Origin: Apoderus coryli
Taxonomy: Eukaryota; Arthropoda; Insecta; Coleoptera; Attelabidae
NCBI GenBank assembly: GCA_911728435.2
Contig: OU452204.1
Location: 17,980,001 to 18,044,000, forward strand
DNA length: 64,000 nt
Direction of reading: 5' to 3'
How positions within the stretch are numbered: the stretch's first letter is position 1; the number at the start of each line of letters is the position of its first letter. Both the position numbers and the translations under genes were made by a program. A model generated the notes under the pieces. The model did not search any database. It saw only the letters and a program-made list of their open reading frames with translations, and was not told the DNA's origin. This document shows, piece by piece, positions 35,100 to 45,733 of the stretch.

Positions 35100-37900
35100 C
35101 TTTATTATTCGAAAAGTCCTTATTTACAAATATACAGGGTGTTAAAGATGACTGCCTGAGGACGATTTTTTTGAAACATTTTCGAAACAAGTAAAGAAGA
35201 ATTAACCAAATGTAGCATATTTATTCACCTAGTTAAATGTCGTAATCTGACATAAAATTGAATAAAAAAGGATGACCATAGGCGGGTAAACGGCGGGGAC
35301 CTTTGCCTTAATTATATCCTAACTTTTTTTCCATGTGGTTTTTATTAATTTTGTGTCAAAATTGTGATAAAATAAAGTTTTCTACATAAAAAAGGCATAC
35401 TTCTGTTTTCTCGAAAAACTTAAAGGTTAAACTCTGTTTAAGTGCAGGCAGACGAAAAAAATTATTGAAATACAGTTTGCTAACGAAAAGTTTTCGAATT
35501 GCTTACCCACCCACCTTATTAAAATTAAAAAACAAATGTTTCCAAGAACCTGAACCCCAAGAAAATATACAAAACAATGATTCAAGAACAAAAAAAAATC
35601 GCATGCAGCACAGTACACGTGATAAAAGTGAATACTTTTTTCACGAGAATTTCAAACTAAAACAGTATCTCCTATAATACACAATCTTTGCCTTGTAAAA
35701 TAACACCCTAAGTGTAGCTGTGCCTATGCATGCACTCGTTTTCTCTCGCCGCTGTATACCTACATAATAGTGTATGGTATAGGATATAGTGTGTAGCATA
35801 CACCACAAATATCTCTGTCTCTCTCTCCCTCATATTTGTTGTATGCTTCATTTCTTTTGCGGGACGAAAATTTTATAAATCGTGTCGTGACGCGACCTTG
35901 AGAAATCACTCTCATGCGGCCAGAGAAGTATTTAAAAAATAGCAAGATAAATATTATATTTCTATTGACAAACGTCAAATGCACAGCATTCTTAATTGAA
36001 AAATTATGGGTTTCTATTGATTAAAAATCTGTATCGATTGAAATATTTGTTAAAAACCTTTATATCAGCAAATTCGACTTGAGTATTGCATGATTCTGTA
36101 TTTTATGCTCACAACTCGTATAAACATTGTCTTAAATTCAAATCATCCTGTAAGCAGTGGTGGCCCCTAAGGGGCCACATAATTGTGGATACTAAAAATG
36201 CATTTCAAGCTTTGCAGAAATGTGATAAAATCAATTTCCCACTAGTTCACCTAATTTTATGTACGTTGACAATTTCTGTAGTAACGACAAAAAGAAGCGT
36301 TTTTTAAGCATAAGATTAATTAAAAGTAATTTGAGATCCGACAGAACAGAGCGATGCGGCCCTCCACCCATGTTCAAATCCTAAAGCCGCCACTGCCTGC
36401 TTGTAAGATGTCTTTCCCTGAATTCCGTATTAATTATAAAAAGCACCTAAATTATTAGACAATTACATATTAACATGATAAATTACTGTTGGTTATGTTT
36501 AATTGTTTATAGCTAGAAGTAATTATCTATGTAAGACACATACCTACATAACATACAGAATAATAATATGTTACTTAAATCGATACCAAAATAGCCTATC
36601 GGTAAAAAAATAACATTGATAGGAATTCGATAATTAAATAATTATTTAAATTGTTCATGTTTAAAGTAATTTTAATTAACTTCAGTTGCATTAACACCAA
36701 TTATTGTTCCGTTCAATGGGATGATTGAAATTTTGATGACGTTTCATAACCATATACCGGGGGAATTTATAATATGTATGGAATAAAATTAATATTCCCC
36801 TTTCGAGCAGAGTAGCCAGGGATCAAAACCAGAATCAGATTACTTATTGTTTATCTTTATCACGCTATTAGAGAGTCTGTTTTGACAATTTCACGCTGGT
36901 GTTGATCTTTATGAGCTTAGGGCCTTTATGGCCGCTTGGCAATCGGAAAAGATTTTACTGACCTCGCGCACAGTGCTCCTGCCTGGAATGAAGTAGCGTG
37001 GGAACACAGACATTGTCAAATTGAATTGAAAACCACTACAGTATATTATAAAATTAAATTTTTCGTTTTACCACTGTAACCTAAAAATTTTAAAATGCCG
37101 TTCATTGTATAAACCTTGGAGGGTAGTGTTCCATAGTTAAAAAAATCCTTTCCATTTGAACAAAAAAATTGAGGCGACTGGGGGGGTTAAGGCGTTGACG
37201 GTACAAAATAATGTTCATCACAAAAAGGTGCTATTTACGTATTCTATATTTTCAAAGCAACAAGCGCGGACAGGAGAACAAAGCGTCGAAGAATTGCCGC
37301 CTCAAGTTAGGTAATTTATTTATAGGTTTATTTATTTTCGAATTTTATTCTTTTTTCTTTCGTGTTGCAGCATTCGAATGCTTCATTAGAGCTCTGTTAC
37401 CAGCACGGATAGCAGTACAAAACGTACAGAAAACTACAACTATTCACTTTTACAGGTTAGATAGTTATAAGCTAAAAGCTTAAACCACAATGACGGTGAA
37501 AAATTAAACTGGAAACATTCTCATAAAAATAGCGTAAAATTGATAGTAAATGTTTGAAATGAAAATCGACCATATGAGTTTAATAAAATAATATATTATT
37601 AAAATAATCATATATGTTTTACTTTAAATGAAAAAATGAACATTGAAAATTGGTACTCACGTAAAATTTTTAACTTTTTTTCTACTTAATTCGATACGCC
37701 ACTCTCAAGGGTGGAACATGGCGGCCAACTATACTGACAGTTCGCGCATCCGTCAAACTCATTTTCTCTCCTCTGATCTCTGGCCGCACCTTTGTCTTAT
37801 AGACCATGGCTGCATCTAAATTTATGGCGAGCTTTGACAAGGCTTTTCTTGTCAAAGGTGGCTAGCGTGCCAGCATATTATGGCGACACATCGGCCAAAC
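35100..37900. other. Non-coding, repeat-derived stretch
   Basis: No convincing gene. At 35139 an ACAGGGTGTTAAAG end and at about 35700 AATAACACCCTAAG may be the two termini of one ~570-bp element. Around 36158-36175 is a short GGCCCCTAAGGGGCC palindrome. At 37825-37858 a short hairpin contains TTTGACAAG and CTTGTCAAA. Reading frames here (e.g. 37211-37483) lack recognisable domains. Confidence 0.4.
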
Positions 37901-37923
37901 TTCGGTGTGTTTTTCCTCGTAAC

Positions 37924-37954
37924 CATTGTCTTTAAAAGGTTTATAAAGACAATG
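37924..37954. mobile_element. 31-bp micro-palindrome, member 2, 7-bp target duplication
   Basis: Begins CATTGTCTTTA and ends TAAAGACAATG around an AAAGGTT centre. It is flanked by TCGTAAC on both sides (37917-37923, 37955-37961), an exact 7-bp direct repeat. Confidence 0.8.
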
Positions 37955-38449
37955 TCGTAACCAATGTGGCCAGTGCCAGAAATTGCAATTATACTGCTGC
38001 TTTTATGAAGATGAATTTTTCTGGCATGGCAAACTTCAAATATGAAATTTGTCATATAGAAAAACAGTAGCTATTCCTATACTTCGATTTGGGAAAAAAT
38101 TTCGCATATTATGGAAGGTTACAAAGGCGTTTACTACCATTGAAAATTTCAATTTCAACCACTTTTGGATATTTACAGTTTGTCCTGAAGAATGCAATAA
38201 ATTTACCGAGACGTCGACAAAATTAACAAAGAGAAGTGTAATTTTTATAAACTTAATGATGAAAACTTCAAACTAAAAACATTATAACAAGGAACAGGCT
38301 ACCTACATCAATGCATTTAGTTTTCGTTACTGAATCTGTAAATCCAGCAAATATTATTGTTAACGGCACATGCATCAGTGTGTTTTTTTCTTAATATAGA
38401 GATAAGACTTTGGCATCCTCTTGGTGCTTTCTTTTTTTATTAAAAAATT

Positions 38450-39815
38450 AGACATTTTATTGCGAGTGCATGGAAGAATTCTCTCGTTATTCTTATATTT
38501 AAGAAGGGAAATAAATTAATTCCAAGTAATTATCGGCAAGTAAGTTTAACATCCATTCCTTCTTATAAGAACGAGGAGATTCTCGGACAATATGCATGGA
38601 TTTCTGCCTGGCAGATCGACGACATCTCACTTACTTACTGAGCTGCGTCAACTCATGGTCCTTAGCTTTAGATAGACGAGAGCCGATTGATGTTGTGTAC
38701 TTGGATTTCTGTAAGGCCTTTGACAGACTACCTCATGCTTAAACTTGATCATTGCGGCATTCGGGGCAATCTGCTTCAGTGGATCGAGGATTTCTTGTCG
38801 GGTAGATCTTGTAGAGTTAAGAGTAGAGGGAGAACTTTCAAATGAATATACGGTGTGCAGTGGGGTGCCTCAGGGATCTGTGTTGGGACCTTTGTTAACA
38901 TTTTTATTTCGGATCTGCCTACCTATCTGAAGTCTAAGTCGGTTCTGTTCGCAGATGACATCAAAATATTTAACAATCCGTTGAGATCTCATAATTTATT
39001 AAAAAATGATCTGCATATTGTGGAAGAATGGGCAGGATCTTGGCAGCTACAGCTGAACGCTAGCAAATGTTCTGTGTTGCATTTTGGATCGAACAATCCT
39101 GAACGTCAGTATAGTGTTGGTGGCGTCGCACTAAGGGCGGTTGAGCCGCAGGAAGACCTAGGTGTGTTAGTGAGCAAGGACTTAAAGTGGGCGAATCATA
39201 TCGCAAAAATAATTTCTTATCTTCTTAGACTAATGCCGTGTCGTACATGATGTGTAAAGCTTTTAAAAACCCATCCATAGAACTTTTTGAAAAACTGTAT
39301 AAAACTTATGTGCGTCCGAATCTGAAATATGCGTCCGCGGTGTGGAGCCCATATTTTGCGAGGGACATTCATGCTCTTGAGCAAACTCAAAGGAGGATTA
39401 CTAAACTCTGTCCAGCAATCCGTGAAATGGAGGACGAGGATGATTGGAGAAGTTGCACCTATCTACGCTGCAGGATCGTAGAGTTCGTGGGGACCTAATA
39501 GAAACGTATAAGATTTTACACGGGGATTACAGTGTACCTCTGTCCATTTTTGTTCGCAGTACAAATTTGATACTTCGTGGTCATGATTTTAAACTATGTC
39601 CTGAAGGATTTCGTAAATTGTGTCGTCGTTACTTTTTAACTAATGGGATAGTAAGAATGTGGAACTCACTTCCTAGTAAGTGTGTTTGTGCAGTGCCAAA
39701 GAACTCTTTTAAAAATAAGTACGATGCTTTAAACAAATAATACGGACATTTGTTTTAATGAACGTTTTAACGGCAGTGCCGTTTAACCATTCATAATAAT
39801 AATAATAAAAATAAG
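38450..39815 (+). mobile_element. CR1-like LINE, 5'-truncated, frame-broken
   Basis: Plus strand. LIFKKGNKLIPSNYRQVSLT (~38490), WISVRPLTDYL-type remnants of the KAFD motif, LDHCGIRGNLLQWIEDFLSG (38740), GVPQGSVLGPL (38865) and KSVLFADDIKIFNNPL (38935). The thumb domain follows with YVRPNLKYASAVWSP (39310), and an end with GIVRMWNSLPSKCV (39650) and a stop at ~39740. A short 3' UTR with AATAATAATAATAAA follows. Several frame shifts are present. It is 3' of the SNX16-like gene, in convergent orientation. Confidence 0.85.
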
Positions 39816-40557
39816 ATTTATTTAATATAAAAAAAAACTATATTTTCCAACATTTAACAATATATACAATAGGTATGTATATTAATATTAAAAAAAATTA
39901 TATAAAAATATGTAACAACAGATAATAATTAGTCCTCCGAGTGTAAGTCATTAGAATTGTACATTAAAGCATTAAAAACTTACGTAAAATATACGTAGGC
40001 CGTCAATAAGGGCATATTAGCAAATTATTTTCATACATATACGTTATCAAGGTCAAGGAAACGACATTATTTTAATACGACACTCTGTATACTATTGTTA
40101 ATTTTATTTAGATCATACAGTGTTAACATATATGGCGCTGCCAAAAATAGGTGGTTGCCTTGAAAAAAATATTGGTTACGTCAGCGATGACTTAAAAATA
40201 ATCAATGATGTTACGTAAGAATCTACAATAAAAATACAAAATAGTATTTTACTGTATAGAAAAATATTTTTTCTTAAAATTATGAAAATCCTACATGCGT
40301 TTTACCAATAAACCTATAGAGTTGGTAGGTTTTACATCAGAATCGGAATGTTATTCAATTTGATAACTGTACATATGAAAATAATTTTAAAATATGCGCA
40401 GACAAGATTTTTCACACCCCTAACTTATTATTATCTTGTAATAACTAAACTAGTCATATAAATATGTATTTGTTTCCTGAAAACCACTCATCAAGCATAT
40501 CCTATTAAGTAGTTTATATATCTTGGTAAAATTAACAAAATTAAATAAAATCCAATG

Positions 40558-41645
40558 TTATTGAAACACAGTTGAATACTTCTCACAATTTGACCTACAA
40601 TTTCCACAATTCTCTAATGTTTCTCTGAAAAAAAAATCCTATCACTATGTATTTCAAGTAGAACGTATCTATATAAACTTACCTTAATAGTTTTTTAAGA
40701 TTTTCATTTTCTATTACAGTCGAATGGAACTTTTCTTGCACTGAATCAAGTAGAGCATCCTTGTCTCTAACTTGTTGTCTTAGTTCGCTTATCGTTTCAT
40801 CTAACGCCTCAAAAATCGCCTAAAGATAATATTAAATAACAGTAAAAGTTTGCTGGCACTTTTCCATTTTACGTCTTACTCGGGATTCCTCGTTCGTTTC
40901 CGAATAAATTGGTGGCTCATTCAGACAGAAGAAATCTAACACCTCCTGCGAAGCCACTAGTTCGGGCACTGATAAAATAGCATTAACCAACGATTGCAAT
41001 CCGACAACTCGTTCTTCAAGAAACACTGCATCAAAATTATTTCTTATCCAACGTTTTCTCGGGAGATGTTTTACAATGTCTGGATATTTATTCCTAAGTC
41101 TATTGCAGAGTCGTACAAAATCTGTATACCTCCGGAAAACATACCAACAATCACCAGCTGATTTATGTTCGATTTTTAGTTTAAATACCTTAAACAAAAA
41201 TGGTACAACCTACCTAAGTATCTTATACTTAATATACATATAAGCTTGTACTTACTTACAGTAAATCTAGCTCTTTCTTCCATGATTTCGTAGCCTACAA
41301 TTGGTATTTGTATGTTATTCATGTTCACATTATCGTAAGATATGCTAGTTTCATTAGTTTCAGACAATGTGACGCTTTGAGCATGTAAAGTAACATTGGA
41401 ATCAGTGTTCCGACTTGAGATTTGATATGTTTTAAATCTGAAAAATTATTGAACCATACAACCCATTAACAAAGTAGTAAGACCACATAGTCTTACCTAA
41501 GGGGTTCTGATAAAAAGTCATCTGAAGAATCTGTTGTAACTGTTTCGTCAGCAGTTTCTGATGTACTACTTTTGTTGTTTTCTGTATGATGATCTGTATT
41601 ATCATTGTTTCTGCTTGCATGGTTTTCACAGTTATTGTCAGACAT
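40558..41645 (-). CDS. Snx16: SNX16-like sorting nexin, complete
   Basis: Five exons on the minus strand: 41497-41645, 41260-41437, 40880-41188, 40683-40819, 40558-40624; 280 codons with the stop (279 aa), introns of 58-71 bp, phases 2, 0, 0, 2. Residues 1-~85 are polar and disordered. The PX domain starts around IQIPIVGYEIMEERARFTV (~90-110) and shows the PtdIns3P-binding RRYTDF (~128-133) and the LPRKRW loop (~151-156), ending near FFCLNE. A coiled coil follows (AIFEALDETISELRQQVRDK, ~213-257), then a short Cys-containing tail ending in TVFQ. PX plus one coiled coil in a ~280-residue protein is the SNX16 layout; SNX16 acts on early and late endosomes in receptor trafficking. Head to head with Nelf-E. 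The final 22-residue exon rests on a good acceptor (long T-run then CAG) and a matching phase. Confidence 0.9.
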
Positions 41646-42421
41646 TTTTGCGATTTCTCAATAGTAGGTAATTAAAAATTAGTTTTCGCTTTAGTTTTTA
41701 TATTATATTTTCTACAACTATAATAATATATAAATCACAATCATGGTTTGTGAATATTAGAGCTTTATATTTCTATGCAGTTTAAGTTACTTTCAACTTT
41801 CAAGTTTTTGCAAAATTCGAAATTTACATACAGTAAAAAAGATATACACATAGCACATAGGTATTTTTGACTTGGGATTGACATTGACAAGTGAAGATGT
41901 CAACAGGAAATGAGTTTTATCAGATGTCTTTACTCATCTCACAAACCACAACTGAGTTATATTTTTGATATTAGGACTTGGATTGTTGTGTATACGGTTT
42001 TAAAATAAAAAATATACTTACATCACATTTTAGTGTTATCATTGTCTTTATAAGCAGATATATATATTATATAAAGAAAATTAAATAAAATTTTAAAAAT
42101 TTTTTACATTTTTGGAGACACATCCCTATTCTCAGGACTGTTAATCCTTATACCCATTTGAAACTCAGGGATGAAGATGAAACCTTAACCTTACTTTTCC
42201 CTGGCCAAATAGCCCCGGTCGAAGAAGCGTATAACCGTACTTTTTTTGATTAACAACAACAACAAACCAAACTGCCAACTGCCTGATTTAGTTTTGTACT
42301 TGTACTACTAGTAGTAGTACAGATATTGTGTGTTTTATGTGTTGTAGTAGTAGTAGTAACTAGTTCTTGTCTAAAGTTTTGTATGACGAAAAGTTAAAAA
42401 CTTAAATTATACATAGAAACA
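41646..42421. promoter_or_regulatory. Shared divergent 5' region of Snx16 and Nelf-E
   Basis: 776 bp separate the two start codons. The region must contain both promoters. It has no CpG richness, but it includes a (TAG)n-type run near 42309-42360 and a degenerate micro-palindrome-like sequence (42040-42082, beginning CATTGTCTTTATAA). No TATA box can be assigned with confidence. Confidence 0.6.
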
Positions 42422-43694
42422 ATGGTATACATTCATTTTCCTGCAAATTTTACTGAAGAGGAGTTAATGTTGCAAGCGAAGTACCAGAAGCTAAAGAAAA
42501 AGGTGATATATTAAATATTTTCTAGATACTCTTGTTCCTTATATATAGAACTAAATATCTAATTAATTATTTATTGCAGAAAAAAGCACTACAAGCGCTG
42601 AAAGCTCCCAAACCAGAGCCCGATAAGCCTGTGATACCCAAGCGACCAGCAGAGGCGCGTGATGCTCGAGAAGTCGCCAAAAAACTCATGAAATCCGGCG
42701 CGATACCAGCTATAGCCAAACAGCACAAACAACCAGAACAAGGCTTTAAACGTCCCAGAGGTCTGGAAAGAAAACTAATCTCAGATAAAATTGTGAGTGG
42801 TTATCAACCATTCTCTGCTGTGCAAATGGAAGATGGGCCTGATAATCCAGAAAACAAACCGCCTAGAATTAAAAATTTGTACGACAATAATTTCCCGAAC
42901 GGTAGGGAAAGAGAGGAGAGAAATGTCGTGGAGAAGCAGAGAGAAAAACCGGAGAAACCACGAGTGGGAAACACGATTTATGTGTCGGGCTACAAAATTA
43001 CTGAAGAATTTTTGAAGAAGCATTTTACAACCATTGGCAATATTATCAACATTTCCATGGAGATTGAAAAAAAGTAGGTACCTATGTGAATATTTTTGCA
43101 TATTTTTAATTGTGTTTTATTGTTTATTTTAGTCGAGGATTCGTAACCTTTGATAAAGTAGAAGCTGCAGAAAGGGCAATAGCAGAAGTGAGTTTTTTTA
43201 TTATTTTTTTTAATTTTGTATGCAAACTTATTTTTGTATATTGTAGATGGATGGAAGTATGGTATCTGGTATCCAACTTCAAGTTTCTTTGGCACGACGA
43301 CAACCAGTTATTGATCCAGTAAACGACACAACTTCTTCTGCAGCATGGTCTACTTTAGGTAAGTTAAAGTGAATAAGAGGACTAATTACCACTTTTTATG
43401 AGAATCGTGCAAAAATATGCCTGTACGAGTCTTAAAGGAATGTGATCTTGAGTTGAATGTGTGAGTGATGGGTTCAGTAAGATTGGCACATGAGGCTACA
43501 GTGAAACCGGGACTTGTGTCGAACGGACCCTTCCATTTAAAAATAAAGTTTTTATTATATTTTAATGAATTACTCTTTATTATAGTTTTGGTAACATCTA
43601 CAATATTTTTTTTATTTCAGCGGCCAGTCAATCGCAAAAGGGAAACCACAGGGATAAGCGAGATTTGGTTTCATATGAAGATATGCTTGATTAA
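42422..43694 (+). CDS. Nelf-E: Negative elongation factor E (NELF-E), complete
   Basis: Five exons: 42422-42502, 42580-43073, 43133-43187, 43247-43358, 43621-43694; 272 codons with the stop (271 aa), phases 0, 2, 0, 1. The N-terminus MVYIHFPANFTEEELMLQAK continues into a Lys-rich helix, the conserved NELF-E start that contacts NELF-B. The middle is charged. The RRM shows RNP2 in NTIYVSG (~158-164) and RNP1 in NRGFVTFD (~192-199), the latter formed across the exon 2/3 junction. The C-terminus ends LVSYEDMLD. NELF-E is the RNA-binding subunit of the NELF complex that holds RNA polymerase II in promoter-proximal pausing. Insect NELF-E lacks the vertebrate RD repeats, as here. Likely a functional single-copy gene. 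Confidence 0.95.
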
Positions 43695-43756
43695 ATTATA
43701 AGATAGTGATATATAAAAAGGTCAAAATGGCTATTGTTTGTAAATAGATAAATTAG

Positions 43757-43762
43757 AATAAA
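43757..43762 (+). promoter_or_regulatory. Poly(A) signal of Nelf-E
   Basis: AATAAA lies 62 bp past the Nelf-E stop. Further AATAAA copies follow at about 43793-43800. Confidence 0.6.
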
Positions 43763-44019
43763 AATTGTTTTAAAATTCTTTATTTAACCAATAATAAATA
43801 AATTAACAATAACAAATCGTTTTATTAGATTGATACATAACTAGGTTATACAAATTTATACCCAGTAATTAATATTAACAATACAAATTATTGTTTATTC
43901 TTGATTATTTTCTCGACTAGATTTCACTCGTTCACCTTAAATTAGTTTAACACAAATCATTTTCCATATCCTATTCTAACCATAAGTATAAAATATTACG
44001 TACAATATCGCTTTCCTTA

Positions 44020-44299
44020 AGGTGCGTACAAACTTGCAACAAAACCTCGTAGTGAACATCGCTGCGAACATGGAGAAGGAGAGAAAAATACAATCAAGAC
44101 GTGCGTATATAACGGCGTTCCGATTTTGGTAAATTAGTTACTGCGTCCACACTTGCAACGAACGCGACCGCGCAACATTTCTTTTGATGTGACGGCAGGC
44201 GGTGATGTTGCTGTGTTCGCATTGCCCGTCCTCACATAAGCAAGATGATGTTCGCGACGTGGTTCGGTTCGTGGTTTTCTTGTACGTCTGGACGCACCT
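44020..44299. mobile_element. 280-bp MITE, TTA target duplication
   Basis: The ends AGGTGCGTACAAACTTG... and the inverse of AAGGTGCGTCCAGACGTACA are flanked by TTA (44017-44019, 44300-44302). Inner repeats CGTCCACACTTGCAACGAAC and GCGAACATG recur in the arms. TTA duplication and AGGTGCGT-type ends point to a PIF/Harbinger-type MITE. The G+C content is clearly higher than in the surroundings. Confidence 0.75.
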
Positions 44300-44448
44300 T
44301 TACAAATCTTAGTGATATTCCTATTCAAGTGAGAATCATTAATATAAATTTTACTTTGAGAGTAGTAGGTACTGCTTGATTAACGGTTGTGTTAGTTGAT
44401 ATTGTATTTCTTATGTATAAACGTATTTCAATCTATGTTAGATTTAAC

Positions 44449-44472
44449 CATTGTCTTTTGTTAAAGACAATG
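44449..44472. mobile_element. 24-bp micro-palindrome, member 3, 7-bp target duplication
   Basis: CATTGTCTTT, four bases, AAAGACAATG, flanked by ATTTAAC on both sides (44442-44448 and 44473-44479), an exact 7-bp direct repeat. Confidence 0.8.
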
Positions 44473-44499
44473 ATTTAACAAACACCCTGAGAATACCAT

Positions 44500-45730
44500 A
44501 TTGCAGCAGACATGTTCTTCGCCAGTTCTGGTTGACGTATCCAAAACGAACCGAATAAAACGCATGCTTCTGTTTCTTTAGTCACTGCAAGAACGGCTTT
44601 ATCATGTAGAAACGAACCTAACTGCTGACGGAAATGTAAATGTTGACATCTAAAGTTTTATAATAGATATAGGGGTTATGTTTTTAAATTAGTGTATAAT
44701 TTCTATGCCTAGAACACAGTTTAACAAACAGTTATTCTAGTCAAGTCATTCTCTGAAGCCTCCAGTTGGCCTCGTATTTTGGGCATGCGCATGTTGCATT
44801 TACAGCTGTCCACTACATAATAGCTTTGAGCTTTGTCTCTTTTAGATATTGCATATCAGAGAGATAGTGTTAAGAGATATTGACTTTCTTCGCAGAGTAA
44901 ATAATAAAAGTATGCCAGGTAAATAAAATTTAAAATACTGTCAGAACTAGCCCTGCAAATGCCTAGGTCTATTATAGATCTAATATTTACAGTATTTTTG
45001 TTACAGATATGGGCATTTTAAATCCGCGACTCTGTCGGCATTTAGCACGTAAACTGATTGCTATTTTACGAACGAAATACGTTGTGAAATGCGCCTGCGT
45101 GGAATATGAGGACTAATATTTGGCTTCAAAACAGTCGACGTGAAGTTGAACAACTGCTTCGATATGGTATCAACTGTGGCCTAGGGTAAGCTGTCCCGCA
45201 ATAGCAGTTGTAATAATTATTAAAATAGTTCCACAAAACGGGCGATGATGTCGCAAGTCATGCATTTTCCAAATTTTGAAGTTTAACCAAAGCACGGCGA
45301 AATAGACGAACGAGGTATCTATCTGTAAGAGAGCAATAAACTGATGATTAGCCTAAGTACGTTGATGAGTACCTACTCGCTGTTAGGCAGCGTCAATATT
45401 TTAGGCTAGGAAAATATTACCTTGCTATGAATGCGCCCAATGGATAGTAAGTACCTCAGAAAAATAGAGGTAAGTACGCGTGGAGCAGTGAATTGTCATA
45501 TGTGTGTCAAAGCGAGTGACAAAAATTAGTGAAAAAAGAAAAATGCCACTCATCTGAGAAATATGCCGTTAAAATTAACTAATACTAAGTATCAATAATT
45601 TGAACTTGTTTGTTTTCTAATGTAGGTTAAAATCGATATTAGGTAGGTAAGTTTTTCCAACTTTTGTATTAAATTCGTTTACTTTATCTCAGTTAAATTA
45701 TTCTTAATCAAATATTAGACGAATTAGGAA
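44500..45730. other. Intergenic, nothing recognised
   Basis: Between member 3 of the micro-palindromes and the 3' end of the large disordered-protein gene. No coding motifs, and no clear repeat structure apart from short AT-rich stretches. It should contain the 3' UTR and poly(A) site of that gene on the minus strand. Confidence 0.4.
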
Positions 45731-45733
45731 CAT

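Noticed and set aside
37211..37483. 90-codon frame
   Set aside because: No recognisable domain, no splice context, repeat-rich setting.
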